Positions 25,105 to 33,493 of a stretch of DNA of 54,731 nt are shown one piece after another. How positions within the stretch are numbered: the stretch's first letter is position 1; each line of letters starts with the position of its first letter. The translations under genes and the position numbers were made by a program. Source of the DNA: Archangium sp. (GTDB lineage: Bacteria > Myxococcota > Myxococcia > Myxococcales > Myxococcaceae); contig JAUYRZ010000104.1 in the NCBI GenBank assembly GCA_030695565.1, positions 1 to 54,731 of the forward strand, written 5' to 3'. The notes under the pieces were generated by a model that was not told the DNA's origin, did not search any database, and was given only the letters and a program-made list of their open reading frames with translations.

Positions 25105-25220
25105 CCTGACTTGGCGCGCGCCGGCCACACGGTGCTCCTCGGTTGTCGCGACATCGCGCGGGGGAGGTGGCCGTGGCCGAGCTGCGCGCCGCCGTGCCCG
25201 ACGCGAAGGTGTCGGTGCTG
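25105..25220 (+). pseudogene. Relic of a short-chain dehydrogenase
   Basis: Frame 1 from 25108 reads DLARAGHTVLLGCRDIARG. After a one- or two-base slip near 25164, frame 3 continues VAVAELRAAVPDAKVSVL. Together these match the second strand and helix of the NAD(P)-binding fold in SDR enzymes (LARxGxxVhLxCRDxxRGxxAxxELRxxxPxAxV). The glycine-rich TGxxxGIG start and the YxxxK active site are absent. I see a frameshifted fragment left in the 199-base gap between two intact genes. Confidence 0.5.
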
Positions 25221-25281
25221 GGGTGCGGTGCGTGTCCGGTTCCGCGCGGCTTTTCCGAGAAGGGTGGCAAGGAGCAACGAC

Positions 25282-27618
25282 ATGTCGATGCGCGTGGGAA
25301 TGCTGGTGCTGTGGGTCTGGATGGTCGGTTGCGAAGCCACCCCTGCTGCGGACGGTGGGGCGGGCGGCGGGTCGAGCGGAGGAGGCGGTGGCGCGATGGT
25401 GAACGACACCACCCGACCCACCGTTCTCGGCACCACACCCTCCGACGGCGCGTCAGACGTCTCGGCCTCAACGCCGGTGGTCGTCCGCTTCGATGAACCG
25501 ATGAACGCCGCCAGCCTCGGGGTGGTCGCCAGCCCGCAAGTGTCACTGGGCAACCCGACGTGGAATACCGCCGGCACCGAGGTGCAGTTCAATCCGCCGC
25601 AGGCGCTGCCACGGGGCACCGTCTTCTCGGTGACGGTGACGGGCACCGACGTCGTGGGGAACGCGATGTCGAGCCTGGTCTTCAGCTTCACCACGGCCGC
25701 CGCGCCCGACACCACGCCGCCCACCGTCGACGCCACGCTGCCCACCGACGGCGCGACGCAGATCGCCGACACCACGCCCCTGGTGCTGCAGTTCAGTGAG
25801 GCCATGCAGCGCAGCACCCTCACGGTGGTCGCCTCACCGGCGGTGACCTTCGGCGCGCCCGTCTTCACCAACAACGACGCCAGCGTCTCGTTCGCGCCTG
25901 CCACGGCGTGGACGGTCAACACCACGTACACCATCACCGTCGCCGGCACCGACCTCGCCGGCAATGCGGTGAGCCCCGCGCACGTCTTCACCTTCACCAC
26001 CAGCGGCCCCAGCGACACCACGCCGCCGACCCTCACCACCACCTCGCCCGCCAACGCCGCGACGGGTGTGCCGACCAACACGCGCCTGACGCTGTCCTTC
26101 AGCGAGCCGATGGACCCCGCGGCCCTCATCGTGGGCACCACGCCGCCCGTCGCGCTGGGCACGGCCTCGTTCGGCAATGGAGCTGCGCTGGTGAGCTACC
26201 CCACGCCTGCCGCTGACTGGGCCCCGTCGACCTCGTACACCGTCACCGTCGAGGGAGCCGACCTGCGCGGCAACCCGCTGACGCCCACCAGCTTCAGCTT
26301 CACCACCTCGAGCGCGCCCGACACCGTGCGGCCCTTCGTCCAGTCGACGACCCCGGGCGCCTCGATGACCGCCGTGCCCACCAACGCCAAGTTGGCCCTG
26401 GTGTTCTCTGAGCCGATGAACCTCACCGCCACCGAGGCAGCCGTCACCGTCTCGGGCGGCGTCACCTGCGCCTTCAGCTGGCAGGCGTCCGACTCCATCC
26501 TCACCTGTACGCCGAGCGCGCCGCTGACACCCTCGACCCTCTTCACCGTCACCGTCGGCACCGGCGCCGCAGACAAGGTCGGCAACACGGTCGCCACCAG
26601 CTACGTCTTCACCTTCACCACGGGCACGGGTGCTGACACCGCCCTGCCGACCATCGTCTCGACCACGCCTTCGACCACTGCGGGCGCTGCGAGCCCGGGC
26701 ACCATCGGCGTGCCGCAGACCACCCGCAGCATCACGGTGCGCTTCAGCGAGGTGATGGACAAGGCGAGCACCCAGGCGGCCTTCGCCCTCACCGCGCCCA
26801 CCGCCACGAATGGCGCTTTCACGTGGGACGCCAGCGGCACCGAGCTGACCTACACCTTCGACGCCGGCTTCGTGCTGCCCTTCGGCACCCTCTTCGCGTT
26901 CTCTCTGGCCGCGACGGCGACCGACCTCGCGGGCAACCCGCTGGCCACGGCCTCCGCGGGCAGCCGCTTCTTCCGCGTGCGGCGCCAGGCGTCACGCGCG
27001 CTCTACGCCTGCGGCACCGACCAGAACTGCACCATCACCAGCCCCATGGCGCTGCCGGGTGCGCTGGCCGCCAACGCGCTGTGCACCACGGTGACCCAGG
27101 TTTCCCAGGGAGGCGGCGCCGTGACGGTCGGAGACACGACGTCGAACCTCAGCTACCGGGGGTTCCTCAGCTTCGACCTGCGGCCGCTCGACGACGCGAC
27201 GGCGTACCCCCGCCTGGCGATCGACCGCGCCGTGCTCTCGGTCTACCAGGAGTCCTGCGCCGGCACCCCCTACGCTGCCAACATCACCACCTTCATGGCC
27301 CGCCAGGCGGTGGCGTTCTCGGTCAACTATGGGGCAGCGGTCGACGCCAGCGATTGCTCCATCACCGCGACGGGGGCCACCTCGTTCACGCTGCCCTCGA
27401 GCACGGCGAGCGGGGTGACGAAGACCAGCAGCATCACCCCTACCTTCACCACCCAATGGAACGAGCGCGTCGCCCGCTCGTTCCGGGCGCAGTACATGCT
27501 GCGCGTCAACCTCGAGAGCGACGGTGACAGCATGCTCGACCTCTGCACCTTCGCCTCGCACGGGTCGCCCATCGCGACTCAGCGGCCGTTCATCACGGTC
27601 ACCTTTCAGTTCGACTGA
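25282..27618 (+). CDS. Big_5 (SbsA Ig-like) repeat lipoprotein
   Basis: A 778-residue lipoprotein. An AAGGAG Shine-Dalgarno lies seven bases before the ATG at 25282. The signal peptide MRVGMLVLWVWMVGCE ends in lipobox MVGC, and a Gly/Ser linker follows. Five Ig-like Big_5 domains then repeat the pattern D(T)TPPTV..T.P..GA...(T)..hxhxFSEPM...TYTITVAGTDLAGN...FTFTT. The C-terminal 200 residues form a different beta domain with cysteines (LYACGTDQNCTI; YRGFLSFDLRPL; LAIDRAVLSVYQESC), similar in pattern to DNRLRE-type carbohydrate-binding modules of surface proteins. A role in adhesion or matrix binding is inferred. The longer upstream frame to 24955 overlaps the previous gene and is not used. 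Confidence 0.88.
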   Translation: MSMRVGMLVLWVWMVGCEATPAADGGAGGGSSGGGGGAMVNDTTRPTVLGTTPSDGASDVSASTPVVVRFDEPMNAASLGVVASPQVSLGNPTWNTAGTEVQFNPPQALPRGTVFSVTVTGTDVVGNAMSSLVFSFTTAAAPDTTPPTVDATLPTDGATQIADTTPLVLQFSEAMQRSTLTVVASPAVTFGAPVFTNNDASVSFAPATAWTVNTTYTITVAGTDLAGNAVSPAHVFTFTTSGPSDTTPPTLTTTSPANAATGVPTNTRLTLSFSEPMDPAALIVGTTPPVALGTASFGNGAALVSYPTPAADWAPSTSYTVTVEGADLRGNPLTPTSFSFTTSSAPDTVRPFVQSTTPGASMTAVPTNAKLALVFSEPMNLTATEAAVTVSGGVTCAFSWQASDSILTCTPSAPLTPSTLFTVTVGTGAADKVGNTVATSYVFTFTTGTGADTALPTIVSTTPSTTAGAASPGTIGVPQTTRSITVRFSEVMDKASTQAAFALTAPTATNGAFTWDASGTELTYTFDAGFVLPFGTLFAFSLAATATDLAGNPLATASAGSRFFRVRRQASRALYACGTDQNCTITSPMALPGALAANALCTTVTQVSQGGGAVTVGDTTSNLSYRGFLSFDLRPLDDATAYPRLAIDRAVLSVYQESCAGTPYAANITTFMARQAVAFSVNYGAAVDASDCSITATGATSFTLPSSTASGVTKTSSITPTFTTQWNERVARSFRAQYMLRVNLESDGDSMLDLCTFASHGSPIATQRPFITVTFQFD

Positions 27619-27722
27619 AGGGCCTCGCGGGCCCGTGCGCGAAGCTCGTCACAACCGGGAGCGCGGGTCGAGCAGGAGCCTGATCAGCAAAGAGCCCCGC
27701 GATTCGTGAGGGCGATTCGGCC

Positions 27723-27742
27723 TGTTCCCTCGACCAGGAACA
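27723..27742. promoter_or_regulatory. Inverted repeat upstream of bestrophin-like gene
   Basis: TGTTCC and GGAACA arms separated by 8 bases, 43 bases before the ATG at 27785. Its position suits an operator, but no matching regulator can be named. The rest of the gap (27619-27784) holds no recognisable gene. Confidence 0.25.
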
Positions 27743-27784
27743 ACGGTTGGGCGATCCGAGCGCGGCTTGGTTAGCGTGCGCCGA

Positions 27785-28771
27785 ATGCACGTCGGCCGTT
27801 TCTACACCGTCAAAGAAGTCTTCTTCTGGACCCTGCGCGAGACGACCGTCTTCGTCGTCGCCGCAGCCATTCCCACGCTGGCGTGGGCGTTCTTCGGGCA
27901 CAAGTGGCTCGCGCTGCCCTGGCAGCCCGTCGCGCTGGTCGGCACGGCCGTCGCGTTCGTGACGGGCTTCAAGAACAACGCCGCCTACGGGCGCTTGTGG
28001 GAAGCGCGGCAAATCTACGGCTCGATCGTCAACTTGAGCCGCACCTGGGCCGTGCAGGTGCTCGACCTCGTCACTTCACCGCCCGAGGTGAAGCGTGCGC
28101 TCGTCTACCGTCACCTCGCCTGGCTGACGGCGATGCGGTTTCAACTGCGCGAGTCGCGCAACTGGGAACGCGTTCGGGTCAACCCGGCCGACGCGAACTA
28201 CACGACCTTCTACGACGTCGCTGAATGGAAGACCGAGCTTCCTGCTGAGCTGAAGGGTCTCATCGATGAGGGCGAACTGCAGAAGCTCCTCACCACGAAG
28301 AACCGCGCGACCCACCTGCTCGCGGCACAATCGCGCGCCTTGCAGGAACTCTCGGCGCGCGGCGAGACGACCGAGCTGCGCTTCGTCGAGTTGCAAAAAT
28401 CCATCGCGGGCCTCTACGACGCGCAGGGCCGCGCCGAGCGGATCAAGAACTTCCCCTACCCGCGGCAGTTCTCGACGCTCAACACGTACTTCATCTGGTT
28501 GCTGTCGGTCTCGCTGCCCTTCGCGCTCCTGCCGGAGCTCGAGAAGATGGGCAGCGCCTATGCGTGGCTCTGCATTCCACTGGCGGCGACCGTCTCGTGG
28601 ATCTTCTTCATGATCGACAAGATCGGAGAGGCCTCGGAGAACCCGTTCTGCGGCGGGCCCAACGACATTCCCATCACCGCGCTCTCACGCACCATCGAGA
28701 TCGATCTCCGCGAGTTGCTCGGAGAGACGCCACCCCCGCCGATTCAGCCGCGCAACTTGATCCTCATGTGA
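27785..28771 (+). CDS. Bestrophin-like (RFP-TM/UPF0187) anion channel
   Basis: A 328-residue integral membrane protein. The N-terminus RFYTVKEVFFWTLRETTVFV precedes a first hydrophobic helix. The family's SFKNNxAYxRxWExRxxYG element appears as GFKNNAAYGRLWEARQIYGS, followed by NLSRTW. A C-terminal pair of helices (FIWLLSVSLPFALLPELE; WLCIPLAATVSWIFFMID) and a closing segment DIPITALSRTIEIDLRELLG complete the fold. Bacterial members form pentameric ion channels. The ATG at 27785 is preferred over the TTG at 27767. The hydrophilic middle (about residues 90-220) is cytosolic in characterised homologues. The 3' end overlaps a possible short minus-strand relic frame. Confidence 0.9.
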   Translation: MHVGRFYTVKEVFFWTLRETTVFVVAAAIPTLAWAFFGHKWLALPWQPVALVGTAVAFVTGFKNNAAYGRLWEARQIYGSIVNLSRTWAVQVLDLVTSPPEVKRALVYRHLAWLTAMRFQLRESRNWERVRVNPADANYTTFYDVAEWKTELPAELKGLIDEGELQKLLTTKNRATHLLAAQSRALQELSARGETTELRFVELQKSIAGLYDAQGRAERIKNFPYPRQFSTLNTYFIWLLSVSLPFALLPELEKMGSAYAWLCIPLAATVSWIFFMIDKIGEASENPFCGGPNDIPITALSRTIEIDLRELLGETPPPPIQPRNLILM

Positions 28772-28856
28772 CGGTGTCGCCCAGCGACCACGTCACGCCC
28801 AGCACGAACTGCCGCACGCCGCGCGAGACGATGCGCACCTCGCCTTCGACTCTCAT
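28764..28856 (-). pseudogene. Possible C-terminal relic of an outer-membrane beta-barrel protein
   Basis: A 30-codon minus-strand frame starting at the ATG at 28856 contains RGVRQFVLGVTWSLGDTVT then stop. The alternating hydrophobic pattern just before the stop is typical of terminal barrel strands. In another frame directly upstream, VQLRIGLD continues the same character, as expected after a frameshift. No upstream gene is intact. It could also be a chance frame in GC-rich DNA. Confidence 0.25.
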
Positions 28857-28911
28857 CGAGACCGATGCGCAGCTGAACTCCCGATTCGAGCGGAGCTGAT
28901 CAGCCTGGTTC

Positions 28912-28948
28912 GGCCCTCACCCCGACCCGGTCCCGACGGGAGAGGGAG
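28912..28948. terminator. GC-rich intergenic palindrome, probable terminator
   Basis: Family copy GGCCCTCACCCCGACCC then GGTCCCGACGGGAGAGGGAG, directly adjoining the minus-strand stop at 28949. It probably ends the 28949-29713 transcript. Confidence 0.5.
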
Positions 28949-29713
28949 TTACAGCGTGACCAGGAGGGCTTCGTTGTTGAGGTGGAGATCGGTCTCCGGC
29001 GTGGGCTTGAAGGAAGACAGCGTGAGCGACTTGCCGTCGATGTTCACGCGGTCGCCCGCACGCAACACCACGCCGTTGGCCAGCTGGCCGGCGAGCGCAC
29101 GCACCAGGCCCGCCACGGCGTCCCACTGTTCGCCGGGCACGTCGCGCACCACCAGGTCGGGCCGCCCGAACTTCTGCATGCCGCGGGTGTGAATGGTGGC
29201 GCTGGGTGCGGTGGGCTCGGCCTCCACCACGATGTTCACGTCGGAGGAGAGCGCGAAGGGCCGGGTCGCCGGCCAGTCGGCCACCTCGGCGCCTTTCCAG
29301 AAGCGGTTGGTCTGCGCATCGAGAATGACGGTCACCCCACGCGCCACCAGCCACTGCGCCACCGCCCACCCGGCCTGCAGATGAGAAAGGTCGGGTGCAT
29401 CAGCGCGGCTGATCAACACCGCGGTCAACTGGGTGGCCGAGTCGAGCGCCGACACGTCGCCCAGCGCCTGGGTGGCGATCGCGCGCAACGAGCCCGAGCG
29501 GAAGCCGTCGAACCAGGCGGAGTCCATCTCGCGGGTCAACTCACGCACCTCGACCTGCTGCATCGCTTCGGGGGAAGGCAGGCCGAAACGCCCCGCAGAC
29601 ATCGGCACGTCGCTCTTGAGGGGACCTGTGGAAAAGCAGAAGAGCTGGAACGCGTTGGGCTGCCCGCCGGGCTGAAAACCGGGCCGCGGCCAGGAAGGGA
29701 TCGAGGTGCTCAT
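28949..29713 (-). CDS. Hypothetical protein, DUF4261-like in length and texture
   Basis: A 254-residue soluble protein starting MSTSIPSWPRPGFQPGG. It has no signal peptide; the longer frame to 29761 runs into the dnaN upstream region and is not preferred. It is alpha/beta in character, with a central AVLISRADAPDLSHLQAGWA and VAQWLVARGVTVILDAQTNR. The latter resembles proteins that compare paired values along a polypeptide. I cannot place it firmly in a family. It is transcribed divergently from dnaN across a 77-bp gap that includes a relatively AT-rich stretch (29741-29761). Confidence 0.75.
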   Translation of the reverse strand: MSTSIPSWPRPGFQPGGQPNAFQLFCFSTGPLKSDVPMSAGRFGLPSPEAMQQVEVRELTREMDSAWFDGFRSGSLRAIATQALGDVSALDSATQLTAVLISRADAPDLSHLQAGWAVAQWLVARGVTVILDAQTNRFWKGAEVADWPATRPFALSSDVNIVVEAEPTAPSATIHTRGMQKFGRPDLVVRDVPGEQWDAVAGLVRALAGQLANGVVLRAGDRVNIDGKSLTLSSFKPTPETDLHLNNEALLVTL

Positions 29714-29790
29714 GGCCGCGGAATCTGCCCGGAAAACCCGTAATTTACATTGGTTGAACACGTTTCCGGGCCGGGTTACACCCGACGACT

Positions 29791-30897
29791 ATGGAATTCC
29801 GGATCGCGGCCGACGAGTTGAAGAAGGCGCTTCACCGTGCGCAGGGCATCGTCGAGCGGAAGGCGACCATGCCCATCCTCTCGAACGTGCTGGTCAACGC
29901 CACGAAGACGGGCGTCACCGTGACGGCCTTCGACCTGGACATCGGCATCGTCAGCGATCACCCGGCCGAGGTCAGCAAGCCCGGGGCGATCACCGTGTCG
30001 GCCAAGACGCTCTTCGACATCGTCAGCCTGATCCCCGACGCGCACCTGACCATCAAGAAGCTGCCCAACAACTACGCGGAGATCACCTCCGGCGCGGCGC
30101 ACTACAAGATCGTGGGCATGGCCCCCGAGGAGTTCCCCAAGCTCCCCAAAGAAGACGCCACCCACCTGGTCAACCTCACCGGCAGCACGCTGCTCGAGAT
30201 GATCAAGAAGTCCCAGTACGCCATCTCGAACGACGAGACCCGCTACATCCTCAACGGCGTCTTCTTCGAGCCGCGGGAAGGCAACCGGGTGCGCATGGTG
30301 GCCACCGATGGTCACCGCCTCGCCCTGGTCGAGCGCGAGATGTCGGGCGACTTCAAGCTCAAGGCCGGGGTGATCATTCCGCGCAAGGGCCTGTTCGAGT
30401 TGAAGCGCCTGCTCGACGAGGCGCCCGACGCGCAGTGCCAGCTGGGGTTTGCGGAGAACTCCGCGTTGTTCAAGAAGCCGGGCCTCTCGATGGTGATGCG
30501 CCTCATCGACGGGCAGTTCCCCGAGTACCAGCGGGTGATCCCCAAGGAGGGCGAGAAGCAGGTGATGGTCAAGCGCACCGCCTTCTTCGACGCGCTCAAG
30601 CGCATCTCGCTGCTGTCGGCCGACAAGTCGAGCGCGGTGAAGCTCTCGTTGTCGGAGAACCTGCTGCGCATCACCGCGAACAACCCCGAGCTCGGCGAAG
30701 CGAAGGACGATCTCGAGGTCGCCTACCGTGGCCCGTCGCTCACCATCGGCTTCAACGCCCGCTACATCCTCGACGTGCTCAGCGCGCTGGAGACCGACGA
30801 GGTCACCCTCGAGCTGGGCGACGAACACAGCCCCGGCGTGCTGCACGCGCCTGGTGACAAGGCGTACACCGCCGTCGTCATGCCCATGCGCGTGTGA
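29791..30897 (+). CDS. dnaN: DNA polymerase III beta subunit (sliding clamp)
   Basis: A 368-residue ring-forming clamp that tethers DNA polymerase to template in the replisome. The N-terminus MEFRIAADELKKALHRAQGI, the domain-1 core MPILSNVLVNA, the domain-2 segment ATDGHRLALVER and the C-terminal PGDKAYTAVVMPMRV are characteristic. Three clamp domains fit the length. It stands alone here: neither dnaA nor recF flanks it, and no DnaA boxes (TTATCCACA) were seen in the 77 bp upstream, so there is no evidence for oriC. The ATG at 29791 begins at the conserved N-terminus although no strong Shine-Dalgarno precedes it. Confidence 0.97.
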   Translation: MEFRIAADELKKALHRAQGIVERKATMPILSNVLVNATKTGVTVTAFDLDIGIVSDHPAEVSKPGAITVSAKTLFDIVSLIPDAHLTIKKLPNNYAEITSGAAHYKIVGMAPEEFPKLPKEDATHLVNLTGSTLLEMIKKSQYAISNDETRYILNGVFFEPREGNRVRMVATDGHRLALVEREMSGDFKLKAGVIIPRKGLFELKRLLDEAPDAQCQLGFAENSALFKKPGLSMVMRLIDGQFPEYQRVIPKEGEKQVMVKRTAFFDALKRISLLSADKSSAVKLSLSENLLRITANNPELGEAKDDLEVAYRGPSLTIGFNARYILDVLSALETDEVTLELGDEHSPGVLHAPGDKAYTAVVMPMRV

Positions 30898-30912
30898 GTC
30901 GAAGGAGTGGCC

Positions 30913-30954
30913 AGCCCTGTCCCCCACCCTCTCCCCCGCGGGGAGAGGGGGCTA
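30913..30954. terminator. GC-rich intergenic palindrome after dnaN
   Basis: AGCCCTGTCCCCCACCCTC, then CCCCCGCGGGGAGAGGGGGCT. The inner CTCCCC/GGGGAG arms form a strong hairpin starting 16 bases after the dnaN stop and ending 14 bases before the next ATG. Confidence 0.55.
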
Positions 30955-30968
30955 TGCTCGGCGATTGA

Positions 30969-31907
30969 ATGAACCCCGAACTGATCCGTCAGCAGGCCAT
31001 GTTTTTCCGCCTGCTCGCAGTGATGGTTGCCGCGCTGAGCGCCCCCGCGTTCGCGCAGTCTGACGAGCCCACGCCGCCGCCGATGGTGCCGGTTGATCAG
31101 GCCCCGGTGGATCCCAACGCGCCCCTGCAGCCGGCGCCCTACCCGGGCCAGCCGCAGTACCCCCAACAGCCCCAATATCCGCAACAACAGCCGTACCCGC
31201 AGCAGCAATACCCGCAGCAGCAACAGCCGCAGTACCAGCAGCCGTACCCGCAGCAGCAGTACCCCCAGCAGCAGTACCCCCAGCAGCAACAGCCGCAGTA
31301 CCAGCAGCCCCCGCAACAGCAGCCACCCGCTCAGCGCCCGGTTCAGCCGCCGACGGAGACCACGAACACCGACGCGATGTACTCCTCGCGCACCAAACAC
31401 TTCGTGGGCCTGCTCTCGGGCGCGTTCGGCATCGCCAGCGACACCGGCGGCCTGGTGGCCAACGTGCGCGCGGAGATCGACATCACCCGCATCGGGCTCC
31501 TGCTCGGCTACAGCAACTTCTTCAGCACCACCGGCATCCAGGTGCACCAGTTCAACCTGATGGGCGGCTACGCCTTCTTCTCGAGTGACGAGCTGACCCT
31601 GCGCGCGCTGGGCGGGCTGGACATCATGATGCGTGGGGGCACCACCGCGCTCGGCCCGGTGATCGGCACCACCCTGCGTTCGATGTGGAGCCGCATCGGC
31701 ATCGACGCCGCGTTCATGGTGACGCTCTTCCCGTTCCGCTCGCTCGAGCTGCGCGCTGCTTTCGTCATTCAGTGGTCGGTCTTCGAAGCGCACCTCGGCT
31801 GGCGCGTGCAGGTGGTCGACGCGACCTCGGGGGGCACCCTGGGCACGCTGTTCAGCGTGAGCCCCGGCATCAACGGGCCGGTGGCGGGCATCGGCATCAC
31901 GCTGTGA
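30969..31907 (+). CDS. Exported outer-membrane-like protein with Pro/Gln repeat
   Basis: A 312-residue protein; an alternative ATG at 30999 gives a tighter signal peptide (MFFRLLAVMVAALSAPAFAQ). Neither start has a strong ribosome binding site. After the signal, residues about 60-120 are a low-complexity Pro/Gln/Tyr run built from YPQQQ-type units. The C-terminal 180 residues alternate short beta strands with glycine turns (LLSGAFGIASDTGGLVANVR; LRALGGLDIMMRGGTTALG), ending GPVAGIGITL, which is typical of small outer-membrane or lipid-facing beta proteins. The Pro/Gln linker may span peptidoglycan. Function is unknown. Confidence 0.78.
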   Translation: MNPELIRQQAMFFRLLAVMVAALSAPAFAQSDEPTPPPMVPVDQAPVDPNAPLQPAPYPGQPQYPQQPQYPQQQPYPQQQYPQQQQPQYQQPYPQQQYPQQQYPQQQQPQYQQPPQQQPPAQRPVQPPTETTNTDAMYSSRTKHFVGLLSGAFGIASDTGGLVANVRAEIDITRIGLLLGYSNFFSTTGIQVHQFNLMGGYAFFSSDELTLRALGGLDIMMRGGTTALGPVIGTTLRSMWSRIGIDAAFMVTLFPFRSLELRAAFVIQWSVFEAHLGWRVQVVDATSGGTLGTLFSVSPGINGPVAGIGITL

Positions 31908-31910
31908 AGG

Positions 31911-32330
31911 TCACGGCCTCGCGGCCGCCACGTCGTAGATGACGCTGGTGCAGGCGCCTTCACCGCTGAAGGTGGCCACGCCCACCAGGCGAGTGGCGTC
32001 GTCGAGCAGCTCGCCTTCGAACACCATCTCCTGATCGAGCACCTGGCAGGTGACGGTGACCGTGCAGCCGGCCTGCTCGGTGCTGCAGGGAATGAACACG
32101 GCCGCGGGCGAGACGAAGCCCTGGTCGTCGAACTCGAAACGATCGCGCGTGTGGGCTTTCGCCCGCGGACAATCACCCGACTTCGAACGCAAGGTGGCTT
32201 CGCTCACGTAGATGCCGGTCGCGAGCGCGCAGGAGCTGGTCAAACCTTCCGTGAGCACTGCTCGCGGCTCGGTGCACGCCGACGTCACCAAAAAGACGCC
32301 CCACAACGCTTCTCGTATTCGCGACCCCAT
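31911..32330 (-). CDS. Small Cys-rich lipoprotein
   Basis: A 139-residue protein starting MGSRIREALWGVFLVTSACT, with lipobox TSAC. The mature part has six further cysteines (SSCALAT, GDCPRAK, FIPCSTE, AGCTVTV, VTCQVLD and GACTSVI) and a beta-rich core (QEMVFEGELLDDATRLVGVA). The ATG at 32330 is chosen because it begins the lipoprotein signal; the longer frame to 32756 lies over the M50 gene. Its 3' end meets the convergent Pro/Gln-repeat gene with 3 bases between stops. Confidence 0.75.
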   Translation of the reverse strand: MGSRIREALWGVFLVTSACTEPRAVLTEGLTSSCALATGIYVSEATLRSKSGDCPRAKAHTRDRFEFDDQGFVSPAAVFIPCSTEQAGCTVTVTCQVLDQEMVFEGELLDDATRLVGVATFSGEGACTSVIYDVAAARP

Positions 32331-32437
32331 GACCGGCCTCCCCGTCGACTCAGGGGAGATAACGGGCGCGGAATTGCGGCCTGCCTTCTTGAAGAGGTGA
32401 GGTGAGTTGGAAACGTTGGGGGGGCTGCTCCCTCGGG

Positions 32438-33394
32438 TCAGGCCACCGACATGGGAATCGGCATGAAGGTGAGCCCCGTCATGATCCACGAGATCATCAC
32501 CACCACCTTGCGCCCCCGGCTCAACGGAACACCCGGGTCTGCGACCGGTGGGTGACCGACGCCGATGACCCGGGTGATCAGCACGAACCAGATCAACCAC
32601 GACGCGCTGAAGAACAACGCCATCAACAACGCTGCACCCGCGATGCGCGCGCCCAGCGCCTCGGCCTTCTCGCCATACCAGGCGTGGGTGAGGTGGCCTC
32701 CGTCGAGCTGACCGACGGGCAGCAGGTTGAGCATGGTCACCACCAACCCGAACCACGCCGCGATGAACACCGGGTGCGCCATCACATCGCTGCCCGGCGG
32801 CAACGCACCGTGAATCACCCGCACCGCGAAGAGCGAGAGCAGGTTGTCGCCGAAGATCTGCAGCTGCGGCAGCTCGGGCATCGGCGTGTCATGGATCAGG
32901 TGCTTGATGTACAGCCCGCCCATCGACGCGAGGTTGATGAGCGAGAGCGACGGCGGCAGGCCCGCGCTGGAATCCACCGGCGTCTTCGCCACGTGCGAGA
33001 GCCACACGCCCACGAACAACATCGGCACGGCGATGAGCAACCCCGCCAGCGGCCCCGCGGCCCCGATGTCCACCAGCGCGTTGCGGTTGGGAATCTTTCC
33101 CCGCAGGCGAATCACCGCGCCCAGGGTGCCGAAGCCCAGCGGCACGGGGATGAAGTACGGCAGGCTCGCGTCGACGCCGTGCGCCCGCGCCATGAAGTAG
33201 TGGCCCAGCTCGTGGCTGAGCAGAATCAGCATCACCACGCCCGAGTAGAAGGCGCTGCCCCACACCTTGTCCTCCGTCGAGCCGATCACCCCGCCGTCGA
33301 AGCCGACGTAGAACATCGAGAAGGTCGACACGCAGGTCGCCAGAAACAGCCCCGCGTGCAGCGGCTTGTTCATCGGGACGGTCGTCGACGGCAT
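32438..33394 (-). CDS. Site-2-type M50 membrane metalloprotease
   Basis: A 318-residue polytopic membrane protein. The zinc motif HExxH appears as LLSHELGHYFMARAHG, and the third ligand region as NLLPVGQLDGGHLTHAW (the family's NPxPxxxLDGG). About six hydrophobic helices surround these sites. There is no PDZ domain, so it belongs to the simpler S2P/Rip-like class rather than RseP. Such enzymes cut transmembrane segments of anti-sigma factors or other membrane proteins; the substrate here is unknown. The ATG at 33394 matches the first hydrophilic N-terminus (MPSTTVPMNKPLHAG). It is divergent from a small lipoprotein gene. Confidence 0.92.
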   Translation of the reverse strand: MPSTTVPMNKPLHAGLFLATCVSTFSMFYVGFDGGVIGSTEDKVWGSAFYSGVVMLILLSHELGHYFMARAHGVDASLPYFIPVPLGFGTLGAVIRLRGKIPNRNALVDIGAAGPLAGLLIAVPMLFVGVWLSHVAKTPVDSSAGLPPSLSLINLASMGGLYIKHLIHDTPMPELPQLQIFGDNLLSLFAVRVIHGALPPGSDVMAHPVFIAAWFGLVVTMLNLLPVGQLDGGHLTHAWYGEKAEALGARIAGAALLMALFFSASWLIWFVLITRVIGVGHPPVADPGVPLSRGRKVVVMISWIMTGLTFMPIPMSVA

Positions 33395-33493
33395 GGCACC
33401 TCGGGGAAACGCGGGCGGATTCGGAGATTGACTCGACCGACTTGCTACCTATGCTCCCCGCGCCGCATCACCTCAACCCCAAGGAGTACCGAA

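Noticed and set aside
29713-29791. Possible origin of replication next to dnaN
   Set aside because: The 77-bp gap has no DnaA box and neither dnaA, recF nor gyrB is adjacent, so there is no support for oriC.
29706-30857. 383-codon plus- and minus-strand frames overlapping dnaN
   Set aside because: They are frame shadows of dnaN, whose product is unmistakable; one runs through its start and both lack family features.
31140-31330. CRISPR-like or direct-repeat array in the Pro/Gln stretch
   Set aside because: The repeats are in-frame codons for YPQQQ units within a single gene, with no regular spacers.
32402-33394. Plus-strand long frame upstream of the small lipoprotein
   Set aside because: It is antisense to the M50 protease with HExxH and LDGG motifs. 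Only the part from 33494, with its own Shine-Dalgarno and lipobox, is real.
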